Of a DNA stretch of 17,479 nt, positions 8,237 through 15,966 are shown piece after piece; the stretch's first letter is position 1; every line of letters starts with the position of its first letter. The translations under genes and the position numbers were made by a program. A model generated the notes under the pieces. The model searched no databases and was not told the origin of the DNA. It worked only from the letters and a program-made list of their open reading frames with translations. The DNA is from Gemmatimonadaceae bacterium (GTDB lineage: Bacteria > Gemmatimonadota > Gemmatimonadetes > Gemmatimonadales > Gemmatimonadaceae), in assembly GCA_013816695.1 (NCBI GenBank), contig JACDDZ010000010.1, forward strand, positions 1 through 17,479, given 5' to 3'.

Positions 8237-9031
8237 CTAATCTTTCGCAGGGAGTTCAAGAAGACTCCGCCAATGCTCGAGGCTGCGGTCCACGTTTGCG
8301 CGTCCAGTGCCACCGGAGCGTGTTGGATTTCCAAGGCCCCACGCCTTGGCAATCTTAGAACTGCTCCACCTGTGGACCTGATGCAGGGCAAGCCACTCGA
8401 GGGCACGCTTCTCGTTCCGGGAATTGAGGGGGGCTCGAGAAGTCTGTTTTGACGACATATCGTCGATGTGAGAAAGAAGGGCTGCGGCGAAGGAGACTCG
8501 AATCCGCGCTCTCGCGGCTCCGGGTGTTTCAAAATGGGGTTGAAACCCATCGGCTTCGAAGCGGAACGGCTCGTAGCTAGTTGTCGTTAGAAGCACCGGA
8601 GGGACTGACCAACTAAAAGAAGCCGGTCGGTGAGCGTGAACGACGAGCGTGTAGATGGCGATTTGCTCAGTCCATCGCGTGCGTATCGAATGCTCGTCGA
8701 GCCAGTCCTTGATCCGTAACCGGAAACCGCGACTACCTCGTGCTACGTTCTTTTCAAACCCCGTCATATCCCACGGTGTGAGGGACGTAAAGCTCGACTG
8801 CTTGAAATCTTCCTCCAGGTGGTCAAATAATTGTTTAAGGGTGGGGATTGCCCTCAATCTGTTTTCTTCGACTCTCGTTAGTGCTTCGAGGAATCGCGCG
8901 GAAATGATCAAACTGCGGAGTGAACTTGCGTCAGCAATTGAGAGGGCTGATTCGGTGCCGGGGATGGATGTGTCATTCACAAGTGTTCCGATTGTGCTAT
9001 TGACGGGGAGGTTCGCGGCGCGTTCGGTCAT
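8237..9031 (-). CDS. Hypothetical protein with possible C-terminal HTH
   Basis: I do not recognise this 264-residue protein. It is predicted soluble, without membrane helices or Cys motifs. The middle contains a Trp-rich stretch (SLTPWDMTGFEKN, IKDWLDEHSIRTRW, SFSWSVPPVLLTTTSYEPF), and the last ~55 residues (NEKRALEWLALHQVHRWSS, then KIAKAWGLGNPTRSGGTG) could form a helix-turn-helix with HRWSSSKIAKAWG as the core. That would suit an element-borne regulator or replication accessory protein, but this is speculation. The ATG at 9031 has only a weak upstream GGAAAA. It is divergent from the zinc-ribbon gene with 96 bp between them, and on the same strand as xis-int. Base composition is like its neighbours. 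Confidence 0.65.
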   Translation of the reverse strand: MTERAANLPVNSTIGTLVNDTSIPGTESALSIADASSLRSLIISARFLEALTRVEENRLRAIPTLKQLFDHLEEDFKQSSFTSLTPWDMTGFEKNVARGSRGFRLRIKDWLDEHSIRTRWTEQIAIYTLVVHAHRPASFSWSVPPVLLTTTSYEPFRFEADGFQPHFETPGAARARIRVSFAAALLSHIDDMSSKQTSRAPLNSRNEKRALEWLALHQVHRWSSSKIAKAWGLGNPTRSGGTGRANVDRSLEHWRSLLELPAKD

Positions 9032-9127
9032 GCTTAATTTTCCGTAAATAGCAGCCGAGCGTCCAGTACGTGCTACGAGAGCGTGTTTCAGGGGTTACGC
9101 AATTGATTTCGTGTGAAAGGGGGTCTG

Positions 9128-9811
9128 ATGGGTGGCTTTGGTTCGGGTTCTCAAGCGAGGTCATGGCGTTCCACTACGAGCGACTTCGTCTCTATCGACA
9201 GCCGGGGTATGTCACAGTCCGACCTGTTCCCCCACCTCGATCGTCGACTCCCAATCGACTCTCATTCGCCAGTTGAACTCGAATTCGTCGCTCGTGAGAA
9301 TGACAGTTACGACCGAAGAGTTTGGGTGGGGACAAGTACGGGGTACGGTTTCGATGTGGGAGCAAACGAAGTCGGGCGCTCAGCTTGGCTTTCCGAAAGG
9401 AGCATGTTCATACGCATCGTCGACACCCGCCCTCACCTTGGGGGGCGGAGGTTTTGGTTCCTCTGCCCACGCTCCGATTGCGGACGGCGTTGTCGAATCC
9501 TTTACAGAGAGCGAAACACGAATGCGCGCGCTTTTGCATGCAGGCTTTGTTACCGACTTGGGTACCAGACGCAACGGATGGGGAAAATGGACCGATTCGA
9601 TGCGCGGGCGGAAAAGCATGCGTCGCGTCTCATTCAAACGACCGAAGGCGAGTTACTTCGCCCTCGCTGGATGCACCGGCGCACGTTCGACAGACTCGCC
9701 CGCCAAGTGATCGCATTCGACCGAGCGGCGGATAAAGTGGCAGCGAATCGGTATTCCGGCCTCCAACGAGTAGCCGCAGCCCTTCGGCTTGAAGCGAAGA
9801 GATCGAACTAA
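9128..9811 (+). CDS. MGGFGSG-type zinc-ribbon protein of mobile elements
   Basis: The protein has 227 residues. The start at 9128 is set by the strong AAAGGGGG at 9116-9123 and by the N-terminus MGGFGSG, which I recognise as the conserved opening of a hypothetical-protein family often encoded beside integrases in genomic islands; its function is not established. The middle holds a zinc-ribbon-like pair of knuckles: C113-x4-C118 (CPRSDCGRR, with an extra C122) and C138-x2-C141 (FACRLCYRLGYQTQR). The x4 spacing in the first knuckle is unusual against the more common CPxC. The C-terminal third is basic and helical, suggesting nucleic-acid binding. It is divergent from the 8237-9031 gene and convergent with the XRE gene. 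Function is unknown; the family recognition is from memory of the motif. Confidence 0.8.
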   Translation: MGGFGSGSQARSWRSTTSDFVSIDSRGMSQSDLFPHLDRRLPIDSHSPVELEFVARENDSYDRRVWVGTSTGYGFDVGANEVGRSAWLSERSMFIRIVDTRPHLGGRRFWFLCPRSDCGRRCRILYRERNTNARAFACRLCYRLGYQTQRMGKMDRFDARAEKHASRLIQTTEGELLRPRWMHRRTFDRLARQVIAFDRAADKVAANRYSGLQRVAAALRLEAKRSN

Positions 9812-9839
9812 CTCCGATTAATGACGCTTGGTGTCAGCG

Positions 9840-9852
9840 CTGCCTAAGGCAG
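9840..9852. terminator. Small hairpin between convergent genes
   Basis: CTGCC (9840-9844) pairs with GGCAG (9848-9852) around a TAA loop in the 52-bp gap between the convergent zinc-ribbon and XRE genes. No T-run follows, so it is at best a weak bidirectional terminator. Confidence 0.25.
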
Positions 9853-9863
9853 GCCGAAGAATG

Positions 9864-10088
9864 CTACTTTTCCTGCTCCGATTCAGCGAGAAGTTCGCTC
9901 ACCAGGATTCCTAACGCACGGGCAATGCGTTCCGCCATCGCGAGCGAAATATTCGTTACTCCTCGCTCGATCTCACTCATGTAAGTGCGATCAACCTTCG
10001 CGAGTTGAGCAAACCGTTCTTGCGAAAGCCCTTGCTTCACCCTGAGTCGACGAACGGCACGGCCAAACGCGAATTGCGGTGATTTCAT
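9864..10088 (-). CDS. Small XRE/Cro-family HTH repressor
   Basis: At 74 residues this is essentially a single HTH_3 (Cro/C1) domain: FGRAVRRLRVKQGLSQERFA, then QLAKVDRTYMSEIERGVTN and ISLAMAERIARALGILVSEL. The layout (five helices, S-Q-E-x-F-A recognition turn, R-T-Y-x-S-x-I-E-R-G) is that of stand-alone repressors, HipB-like antitoxins and restriction-modification controller (C) proteins. The ATG at 10088 gives the standard N-terminus. It is divergent, across 220 bp, from the 10309 gene, and repeated plus inverted sites between them look like its operators, so it probably autoregulates and may control the plus-strand cargo. A controller-protein role would suit the truncated hsdR in the same element, but no hsdM or hsdS is present. 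Confidence 0.9.
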   Translation of the reverse strand: MKSPQFAFGRAVRRLRVKQGLSQERFAQLAKVDRTYMSEIERGVTNISLAMAERIARALGILVSELLAESEQEK

Positions 10089-10121
10089 TGCGTTAGCCTG
10101 CGCCCATCCGGGCTAGAGTAC

Positions 10122-10182
10122 CACGGACTATCGCCCCACGGGCTATTGCCGACAGCACCCAAGCTTTCTACTTTAGCCCGTG
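10122..10182. promoter_or_regulatory. Operator-like repeats upstream of the XRE gene
   Basis: CACGGACTATCGCC (10122-10135) and CACGGGCTATTGCC (10137-10150) are direct repeats matching at 12 of 14 positions, 15 bp apart. TAGCCCGTG (10174-10182) is an exact inverted copy of CACGGGCTA (10137-10145). A partial copy CCGGGCTA lies at 10109. These sites lie 34-94 bp upstream of the XRE start and 127 bp or more before the 10309 start, a typical place for repressor operators. The spacing of 15 bp is not a full helical repeat multiple, so cooperative binding is uncertain. Confidence 0.5.
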
Positions 10183-10308
10183 ACCGTCGCTTCCGTACCG
10201 GGAAATTAAGAGTTCAAAAATGAACAGGCTTCGTCGCAAATAGTTGTAACGGGCTTGCAGGCGAATTAGGGCATTAGAACGGTAACGACTATCGGCGAAA
10301 GGAGGCTT

Positions 10309-10827
10309 GTGAGCGAGGTTGTACGCGAGCTTAATACTGGCTCTCAGTGTTATTCAACTGTCCGGCTCGACAGTGGAGAGATTGTCATGGTGTCGATCGC
10401 CGGAACTGAAGGAAAAATTTTTCGAATGACGGCCAATGGGACAGTGCCCGCTGAAACGCTGTGGCAAGCAGATGACGTAAATAGGTTGCCACCAAGCTTC
10501 TCGGATCCCGCGAATCAAAATAGGCACCCCCTTGAGCTAGTACGCGACGTAGTGCTCCTCTGTCGCGATGTAGCTGAAGTGCGTGAACTCAATACATGGT
10601 CTGGCCAACCTGCCGCTCGACCGCAAGCGAGTAACCGGCACGTCCCGCTTATTTTGGGGACTGCGTGGATCGGAATTGCACTGTGGCTGCTATTCAGTGG
10701 CGTGGGGGGATGGGGCAGAGCGGCGTCCTTGATTCTGTTCTTGTTCGGCGCATTCTCGTGGGAGAGGGCTCTCTTCGCAAGCGACCGAGAGATTCGAGAC
10801 ATGACTTCGCTGAACGATGGTCGTTGA
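10309..10827 (+). CDS. Hypothetical protein with two C-terminal membrane helices
   Basis: I do not recognise this 172-residue protein. The N-terminal half (about 1-105) is soluble, with a beta-rich start (YSTVRLDSGEIVMVSIAG, then KIFRMT). Two membrane segments follow, about residues 113-133 (VPLILGTAWIGIALWLLFSG) and 137-152 (AASLILFLFGAFSWE), leaving a short basic/acidic tail. It is thus a membrane-anchored cytosolic domain. The GTG start follows AAAGGAGG (10298-10305), the strongest ribosome-binding site in the window, although the spacer is only 3 nt. It is first in a plus-strand series of unknown cargo genes and divergent from the XRE repressor, whose operator-like repeats could control it. 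Confidence 0.7.
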   Translation: MSEVVRELNTGSQCYSTVRLDSGEIVMVSIAGTEGKIFRMTANGTVPAETLWQADDVNRLPPSFSDPANQNRHPLELVRDVVLLCRDVAEVRELNTWSGQPAARPQASNRHVPLILGTAWIGIALWLLFSGVGGWGRAASLILFLFGAFSWERALFASDREIRDMTSLNDGR

Positions 10828-10914
10828 TTAGTCGGGCGCGCTGCGAATTTGGTTTCGCTGCCGTTTAAGCCGACGATCGGCGCTCCAATTAACCCCCCCC
10901 TCATTTCTAATTCT

Positions 10915-11478
10915 ATGGCGCAACGATATCCAATCGGTATCGCACACGGATATTCACGCAGAGAACAGGATGGCATTCTCACTCCGTGGCAATCGCACCA
11001 ATTCGCGCACCTCGTACTTGACGCCAAAGCTATGGAGGCGCTCGATCGGGCACTGGAGCCGTTCAGCCAGACTGCAGAAGGCTTTTTGTTTCTCGACTCA
11101 CTGACGCGTTCACGCGCGAATCTGCCTGATCCGGCCGCGATCGTCGTCTTTCCTCGGGACTATCAACTTGCTGGACACTTTCTCCAACTGCGGGGAGACC
11201 GGGTGGATGTCAAATGCTCATTTTGCTCGTACCGGCCCGGTGATCTTCCGCGGGCCTACCCTCCGGTCTCCATCATCTACATACCTGATTGGGAAATCTT
11301 CGCTGATCTTGCGTCAAAATCCCCCTTGCTTGCGGGAGCTTGGGATTCAGTCGCTGGCGCTGATAAAAGGCAGAGCTGGATCATTTTGGCAGATCCTTTA
11401 TCTGAACCGTGGGCTTCTAACGCAGAGACGACTGACGACGCTCTCTTTCGCACTTTCCGTGACAACCGACAGCATTGA
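10915..11478 (+). CDS. Hypothetical soluble protein
   Basis: I do not recognise this 187-residue protein. It has no membrane segment or signal peptide. It opens AQRYPIGIAHGYSRREQDG and contains an isolated CSFC pair at about residue 103 with no second Cys pair, so a zinc site is unlikely unless it dimerises. The middle has alternating strand and helix character (AAIVVFPRDYQLAGHFLQLR, VSIIYIPDWEIFADLA, SWIILADPLSEPW). The ATG at 10915 is preferred; an in-frame TTG at 10849 would add 22 residues but overlaps a C-rich stretch. Neither has a clear Shine-Dalgarno. It sits 87 bp after the 10309 gene and 48 bp before the 11527 gene on the same strand, so the three may be co-transcribed. Confidence 0.6.
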   Translation: MAQRYPIGIAHGYSRREQDGILTPWQSHQFAHLVLDAKAMEALDRALEPFSQTAEGFLFLDSLTRSRANLPDPAAIVVFPRDYQLAGHFLQLRGDRVDVKCSFCSYRPGDLPRAYPPVSIIYIPDWEIFADLASKSPLLAGAWDSVAGADKRQSWIILADPLSEPWASNAETTDDALFRTFRDNRQH

Positions 11479-11526
11479 AACGCCAAAGGACCTGTACGCC
11501 CGGATCGCCCAAATAAGGGACGGAAC

Positions 11527-12060
11527 TTGAATACGACGCCGTGGTGGACCGCTGCGCGTGCAGTGGGCTCACTGGTGGCCAGACTTCTGACGAGGACCCT
11601 CGGACGCTTCGGGTGCCTCTTAGTACTAATCAGCCTGCCTAGTGTTTTTCACTGGCTAGACTGGCTGTTCACGACATCAGCGGGCGGGATAACTTTAGCA
11701 GTCATTACCGCTGTCGGTGTCGGCTTTGTTGTCTTCATGAAACGAGCGGCAAGCCGTGAGAATAAGCTATTGGCCGAGTCAGCAGCCCAACGCCGATCCA
11801 TGCAGACGGCTGCAGCGCCTAAGCGAGAAGCATCGGCTGCCGCGATCGCCGAATTGCTAAACAAGGTTCTCCCCGGTACACAATCGACCGCCTTTGCCGG
11901 TGGTCGGTTCGGAACCACGCTTTTTGTGAACGTCGCTGGCGAATATAGGGAGCTGCCACCCGAGGCGGTCGATTATGCTAAGCGCGCGTTCCGCGCAGCG
12001 GGCTTCAACAGAGTCGTAATCAACGACGCACACGGCCGGGCAAAGACAATGTTTACATGA
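11527..12060 (+). CDS. Hypothetical membrane protein with two N-terminal helices
   Basis: I do not recognise this 177-residue protein. Two hydrophobic segments lie at about residues 26-46 (GRFGCLLVLISLPSVFHWL) and 52-70 (GGITLAVITAVGVGFVVFM), followed by a basic helical linker (KRAASRENKLLAESAAQRR) and a soluble C-terminal domain (about 100-177) ending FNRVVINDAHGRAKTMFT. The topology mirrors the 10309 product in reverse: here the anchor is N-terminal. The TTG start is supported by AAGGGA at 11515-11520 and by the immediate N-terminal membrane region; no ATG is available upstream of the helices. It is followed, 35 nt or so after its stop, by the structured-RNA/attenuator candidate. Confidence 0.65.
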   Translation: MNTTPWWTAARAVGSLVARLLTRTLGRFGCLLVLISLPSVFHWLDWLFTTSAGGITLAVITAVGVGFVVFMKRAASRENKLLAESAAQRRSMQTAAAPKREASAAAIAELLNKVLPGTQSTAFAGGRFGTTLFVNVAGEYRELPPEAVDYAKRAFRAAGFNRVVINDAHGRAKTMFT

Positions 12061-12078
12061 TCTTGAAACCGTGGCCGG

Positions 12079-12112
12079 TTGACGCCAATACCCTGCGACG
12101 CTAAGTTATAAA
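12079..12112 (+). promoter_or_regulatory. Possible promoter for the RNA candidate
   Basis: TTGACG (12079-12084) resembles a -35 box and TATAAA (12107-12112) a -10 box, but the 22-nt spacer is longer than the usual 16-18. With a 17-nt spacer the -10 would be TAAGTT, a poor match. If TATAAA is used, transcription would begin near the first hairpin at about 12118. Confidence 0.25.
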
Positions 12113-12213
12113 CACGCGGCGATTTCCCGACTTGACGGGCCGCGCACCGGAGAAATCCGGCAAACCGTCTAAGTCGCGAAAAGCTCGCGACCCAAAGTCG
12201 AGAGCTTTTTTTT
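12095..12213 (+). ncRNA. Candidate structured RNA: attenuator/riboswitch-like leader or small RNA
   Basis: Several helices can be drawn by hand. Hairpin A: CGCGGC (12115-12120) with GCCGCG (12139-12144), extended inside by CCG/CGG. Hairpin B: CCGGA-GAAA-TCCGG (12147-12160), a GNRA-capped hairpin. Stem C: GTCGCGA (12173-12179) with TCGCGAC (12185-12191). Terminator: 12179-12191 with 12197-12209, ending in eight T. Stem C and the terminator share 12179-12191 and cannot coexist. GCGAC (12095-12099) can pair with GTCGC (12173-12177), closing a junction around hairpins A and B and freeing the terminator. This is the logic of a transcription attenuator. The next gene begins at 12394, after 180 nt without a convincing ORF. 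The same DNA could instead encode a ~95-nt small RNA. I cannot match it to a known class. Confidence 0.5.
12179..12213 (+). terminator. Rho-independent terminator
   Basis: AAAAGCTCGCGAC (12179-12191) pairs with GTCGAGAGCTTTT (12197-12209) with one A-G mismatch and a CCAAA loop, followed by T to 12213 (eight consecutive T, 12206-12213). It ends the 10309-12060 transcript or the RNA candidate. The remaining 12214-12393 has a long-range 8-bp complement (CCGGCAGT near 12219 with ACTGCCGG at 12321) and no gene. Confidence 0.8.
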
Positions 12214-12393
12214 GTTATCCGGCAGTCTACGTCTCGGCTGCCAGCATGAAGAAGACGGCGAGAGAATCGGCTCGATGACCCGTCGCCATTACCGTCGCTC
12301 CGAATGGAGAGAACGGTGGCACTGCCGGCCGCGTAACAGGCGGAACCATGCGCGAATGAGACGAAAGGGTCTTTCAGAAATGGAGCTTTTGAA

Positions 12394-13374
12394 ATGCGAA
12401 ATGTCACTTCACCGGTTGCCGCCGGGGTGGCTCTCTGCTTTTCCGCATCAGCCCTCCTGTGCCTGGCCAAAGGCATTCAGCTTCTTGCGATCGGGTCCGT
12501 CACGGACGGCGGAATCCTGTTCGCCTTTGGCGCTGTGTGCCTGGTTGCATTCGGGCTCCACCGCTTTCTGCCTGAAACTCCGAGTGAGCGCAGCCGACGC
12601 CTGGATGCAGCGCATGCGCTGGATTCAGTGGCCGCGGAACGTCGAGCGAGTATTGAGCGGCGGGCCCAGCTTTTCTCCGCGAGGAATGACGCCCTTCGCA
12701 CTGAAGTCACGGCGCTGATTCAGTCGGGGAGGATGGATCCTGCTCTTTCTGGAATCATGAATGATCCGCGCAAGCAACCAGAGGAGTTCAACACCCTTCA
12801 CCGCAGCTGGATATTTGCGGTAGCCTCACGCACGCGCGTATTTGACGAGACGCTTATTTCCGGGCTGCTTGGCGTGCACGAGGGGATAATTGGGCTGGCA
12901 GGTAATGAGCATCTGCCGGAACGGTATCTCAGGCCAGTTATTGTGGGGTTGCTGCCATCCTGCGGAAAACACATGGGTTTTGCCCACGGGATGGGAACGC
13001 AGGCGGCTCGCGCGGCGTACGCTAATGTCATTCAAAGGTACAAGCTGAACGCGAGTCACCCGATTGCGAGGGAGTTGTTTGCCTTCATTTCAGGAATGGG
13101 ATCGTCACCTGCGAAGGCAAGCACTCGCAGCTTTGACCGCAGGGATGCGATTTGCGCGCTAAGCAAATTTCCCGATTGGCCTGCTCACTGGCAGAGTTCC
13201 GTCGATCACTTCGACAAGCGATTGGCCAAGCAGAACGACTTGGCGCTGAGGGCTGAAACTCCGCCTCTCGATTGGCGTGGGGTACTTTTCCTTGCGTGGG
13301 CTATTCCACTCCTGCTGCTGGATTTGCTGGTCCAAGGAGTGGTTGACGGTCTCGCTTCCGGGCGCGGCAAATGA
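12394..13374 (+). CDS. Hypothetical membrane protein with large cytosolic middle domain
   Basis: I do not recognise this 326-residue protein. Two N-terminal membrane segments (about 8-28, VAAGVALCFSASALLCLA, and 36-56, TDGGILFAFGAVCLVAFGL) are followed by a charged helix (SERSRRLDAAHALDSVAAE) and a soluble, mostly helical domain of about 220 residues. A third hydrophobic stretch (about 295-317, VLFLAWAIPLLLLDLLVQGV) closes the protein. The middle contains GLLPSCGKHMGFAHGMGTQ. The ATG at 12394 has GGAG at 12382-12385 with 8-nt spacing. It lies 180 nt downstream of the attenuator-like RNA and may be what that RNA controls; otherwise it forms its own unit. No recognisable catalytic motif is seen. 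Confidence 0.7.
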   Translation: MRNVTSPVAAGVALCFSASALLCLAKGIQLLAIGSVTDGGILFAFGAVCLVAFGLHRFLPETPSERSRRLDAAHALDSVAAERRASIERRAQLFSARNDALRTEVTALIQSGRMDPALSGIMNDPRKQPEEFNTLHRSWIFAVASRTRVFDETLISGLLGVHEGIIGLAGNEHLPERYLRPVIVGLLPSCGKHMGFAHGMGTQAARAAYANVIQRYKLNASHPIARELFAFISGMGSSPAKASTRSFDRRDAICALSKFPDWPAHWQSSVDHFDKRLAKQNDLALRAETPPLDWRGVLFLAWAIPLLLLDLLVQGVVDGLASGRGK

Positions 13375-13502
13375 CTTCCGGCGTGCTGACCTTGATCCCT
13401 TTCCTCGTCGTTCAATTCCCAGTCCGCTTTTACGGGGCCTGAAGCCGCCAGACCCAGTGGGGAAACCACAGTTCTATCTTCCTCTCTGAACCCAAGGGCA
13501 AC

Positions 13503-13700
13503 ATGCTGAACTTCATCCTGACATTATCGACACTTTTGGCAGACTGGTTCCATCCAAAGCGCGTACACAGCGGTTCGCCTGTGTCGCCTACCGGGGTATT
13601 GCTGCCACCGGGCGCGGTGCCTCTGCCGCCCGCGACTTTGGACGACGTGCGCTCGGGCCGGAGACGAGCGCCGCACTTCGATCCGCAGTTCCACTCGTAG
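13503..13700 (+). CDS. Possible small protein, otherwise non-coding gap
   Basis: The 425-bp gap between the 12394-13374 gene and the hsdR remnant holds one short frame worth noting: 65 codons from ATG 13503, with AAGGG about 6 nt upstream. The product starts with a hydrophobic segment (MLNFILTLSTLLADWF) and turns Pro-rich (SPTGVLLPPGAVPLPPATL). It could be a small secreted or membrane peptide, or chance. A CACCG-GGCG-CGGTG hairpin lies inside it. Nothing else convincing is seen in 13375-13799; no missing hsdR N-terminus can be found there. Confidence 0.25.
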   Translation: MLNFILTLSTLLADWFHPKRVHSGSPVSPTGVLLPPGAVPLPPATLDDVRSGRRRAPHFDPQFHS

Positions 13701-13799
13701 GCGGAGCGCACTTGCGGCGTGGGACGACCGAAACCGCTACCGCCGGGCGGGACGGTGTTCGTGTGACGTAGACCGATAGTATCCAGAGATAGGGTCTAA

Positions 13800-15818
13800 T
13801 TGGCGCTCAGCGGCGTTAAACTCCCCACGGGCCCCCTCGGATTTAGAACCGTGAATCCCTCCCCAAAACGCAAGCCCGCCGCACGGCGCAGTATCCTGAC
13901 GTCCTTAGGCAGGTCGGGGCACCCGGTCCCAGTGGATCCGCGTCACCTCACGCCGGAGGAGCAACTTCAGGATCTGCTCGCAAGCGATGTCCGCAAGGTT
14001 GTCATCACCACCATCCATAAGTTCGCCGAAGCTGAAGGAGTTCTCAACGATCGCGAGAACATCATCGTGATGGTTGACGAGGCGCATCGCACCCAAGAGG
14101 GAGATCTCGGTCGAAAAATGCGTGACGCGCTGCCAAACGCGTTTCTTTTCGGCATGACCGGCACCCCGATCAACCGTGCGGACAAAAACACGTTCTACGC
14201 CTTTGGTGCGAAGGAGGACGAAGGCGGTTATATCAGCCGATACGGATTCGAGGAGTCCATCCGCGACGGCGCGACCAAGCCGCTCCATTTCGAACCGCGC
14301 CTTGTCGAACTACACATCGACCAGAAGGCCATCGAAGGGGGGTACCGCGAGCTGACCGCTGGTTTGACGGACGACGACCGCGACCGTCTTGGCAGAGCCG
14401 CCGCAAAAATGGCCGTCCTGGTGAAATCACCGGCGCGAATTAGCGCGATCTGCGCCGACATCGCGCACCACTTTAAGCAGAAAGTTGCCCCTAACGGATT
14501 TGGCGCACAGGTCGTCACGTTCGACCGACAGAGCTGCGTGCTGTATAAGCAGGAGCTTGACCGGCACCTGCCTCCGGAGGTGTCCGATATCGTCATGTCC
14601 GTGAACAGCGGGGAGGACGACTACGCTCCTTATCGCCGAGACAGAGATGCCGAGGAGAAGCTCCTTGACCGTTTTCGTGATGCGAAAGATCCGTTGAAGA
14701 TCCTGATTGTTACCTCAAAGCTTCTCACTGGTTTCGACGCCCCGATACTTCAGGCGATGTATCTCGACAAGCCGCTCCGCGACCACACCCTTTTGCAGGC
14801 AATTTGCCGGACGAATAGACCTTACGGCGAGGAAAAGACCCACGGCCTCATCGTGGACTACCTCGGGATCTTCGATGATGTCGCACTGGCGCTTCAGTTC
14901 GACGAGACGTCGGTCCGTAAGGCAGTGTCGAACATCGCAGAACTCGTCAGCATGTTGCCGGGTGCGATGCAGAAGTGCCTTGCGTACTTCGCGCGCTGCG
15001 ACCGGAGTGTCCAAGGCTACGAGGGGCTGATCTCCGCGCAGGAATGCGTGCCCACGAATGACACGCGTGACTCGTTCGCGGCCGACTTCAGCCTACTTGC
15101 GCAAATGTGGGAGGCGCTCTCGCCAGATCCTGTCCTCACGCAATACGAAAAGGATTACCGTTGGCTCGTCCAGGTATATGAATCACTCAAACCGTCCACC
15201 GGAACTGGCCGACTGCTTTGGCATCGGCTCGGCGCGAAAACCATCGAGCTGATTCATGAGAATGTTCACGTCGAGGCGGTGCGCGACGACCTCGACACGC
15301 TGGTGCTGGATGCCGATTTACTGGAAGCAGTGCTCGGCGGGTCGGATCCGAATAGAAAGGCGAAGGAGATCACGATTAAGCTGACCGCGCGATTGCGTAA
15401 GCATGGCGGAAACCCGGTGTATAAAGCGCTTGCGGAGCGTCTCGAGGAGCTGAAAAACCGTCACCAGCAGGGCTTACTCGTCAGCATTGATTTCCTGAAG
15501 GAGCTGCTCGCGCTAGCGAAGGAGGTCGTGAAATTGGAACACGACACTCCGATCGAGGAGGAGATTGATAGAGGTAAGGCCGCGCTTACCGAACTCTTCG
15601 AGCAGGCGAAGAACGGGGATACACCTATCATGGTGAAGCGCGTGGTTGATGATATCGACGAAATTGTCCGCGCTGTTCGCTTTAAGGGCTGGCAAACCAC
15701 GCATGCTGGGGAACGCGAGGTACGAATGGCGCTACGAAAAACGCTTTTGAAGTACAAACTTCATCAGGATACCGAGCTGTTTGATCGCGCCTATGGCTAT
15801 GTCCGGGAGTACTACTAA
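13800..15818 (+). pseudogene. hsdR: 5'-truncated type I restriction subunit HsdR (motor and C-terminal part only)
   Basis: The open frame has 672 codons against roughly 1000 or more in a full HsdR, the subunit that cuts and translocates DNA in type I restriction complexes. Similarity starts at about residue 55 (LQDLLASDVRKVVITTIHKF) and runs to the end. Motor motifs present: II, VDEAHRTQEG (DEAH 93-96); III, GMTGTP (118-123); V, TSKLLTGFDAP; VI, QAICRTNRPYG (333-343); and a helical C-terminal domain. Missing: the N-terminal PD-(D/E)xK nuclease and motif I (Walker A), so it cannot cut or hydrolyse ATP normally. The first ~50 residues (TTG start at 13800 or GTG at 13851) do not resemble HsdR and mark the deletion join. 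No hsdM or hsdS is in the element. The frame is otherwise uninterrupted, so the loss may be recent or the remnant may be retained for another use. Confidence 0.85.
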
Positions 15819-15966
15819 TGCGAATCAAGCCGCTGGGTCCCGCATTCTTGGATCCTCGCTGCTCGGTATGAGCCAAGGTGGTCAGTTTCTCGTGCTTTCA
15901 GGTAAGGCAATCGTCCTTCAAGGCAGAGTGACGGGAAAATGAATACTGGTAATAAGGCGTTGGAGT

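Noticed and set aside
10315..12060. Toxin-antitoxin pair with the XRE protein as antitoxin
   Set aside because: The XRE gene is divergent from the 10309 gene, and no toxin fold (RelE, HipA, PIN and the like) is recognisable in either neighbour.
11973..12476. 167-codon minus-strand frame across the RNA candidate
   Set aside because: Overlaps two plus-strand genes and a strong terminator; Arg/Ser-rich shadow composition, no start context.
12212..12718. Plus-strand frame starting in the terminator T-run and overlapping the 12394 gene
   Set aside because: Starts within the T-run, has no RBS, and most of it is out of frame with the better-supported membrane protein.
13800..15818. Functional type I restriction system
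   Set aside because: The HsdR nuclease domain and Walker A are missing, and no methylase or specificity subunit lies in the window.
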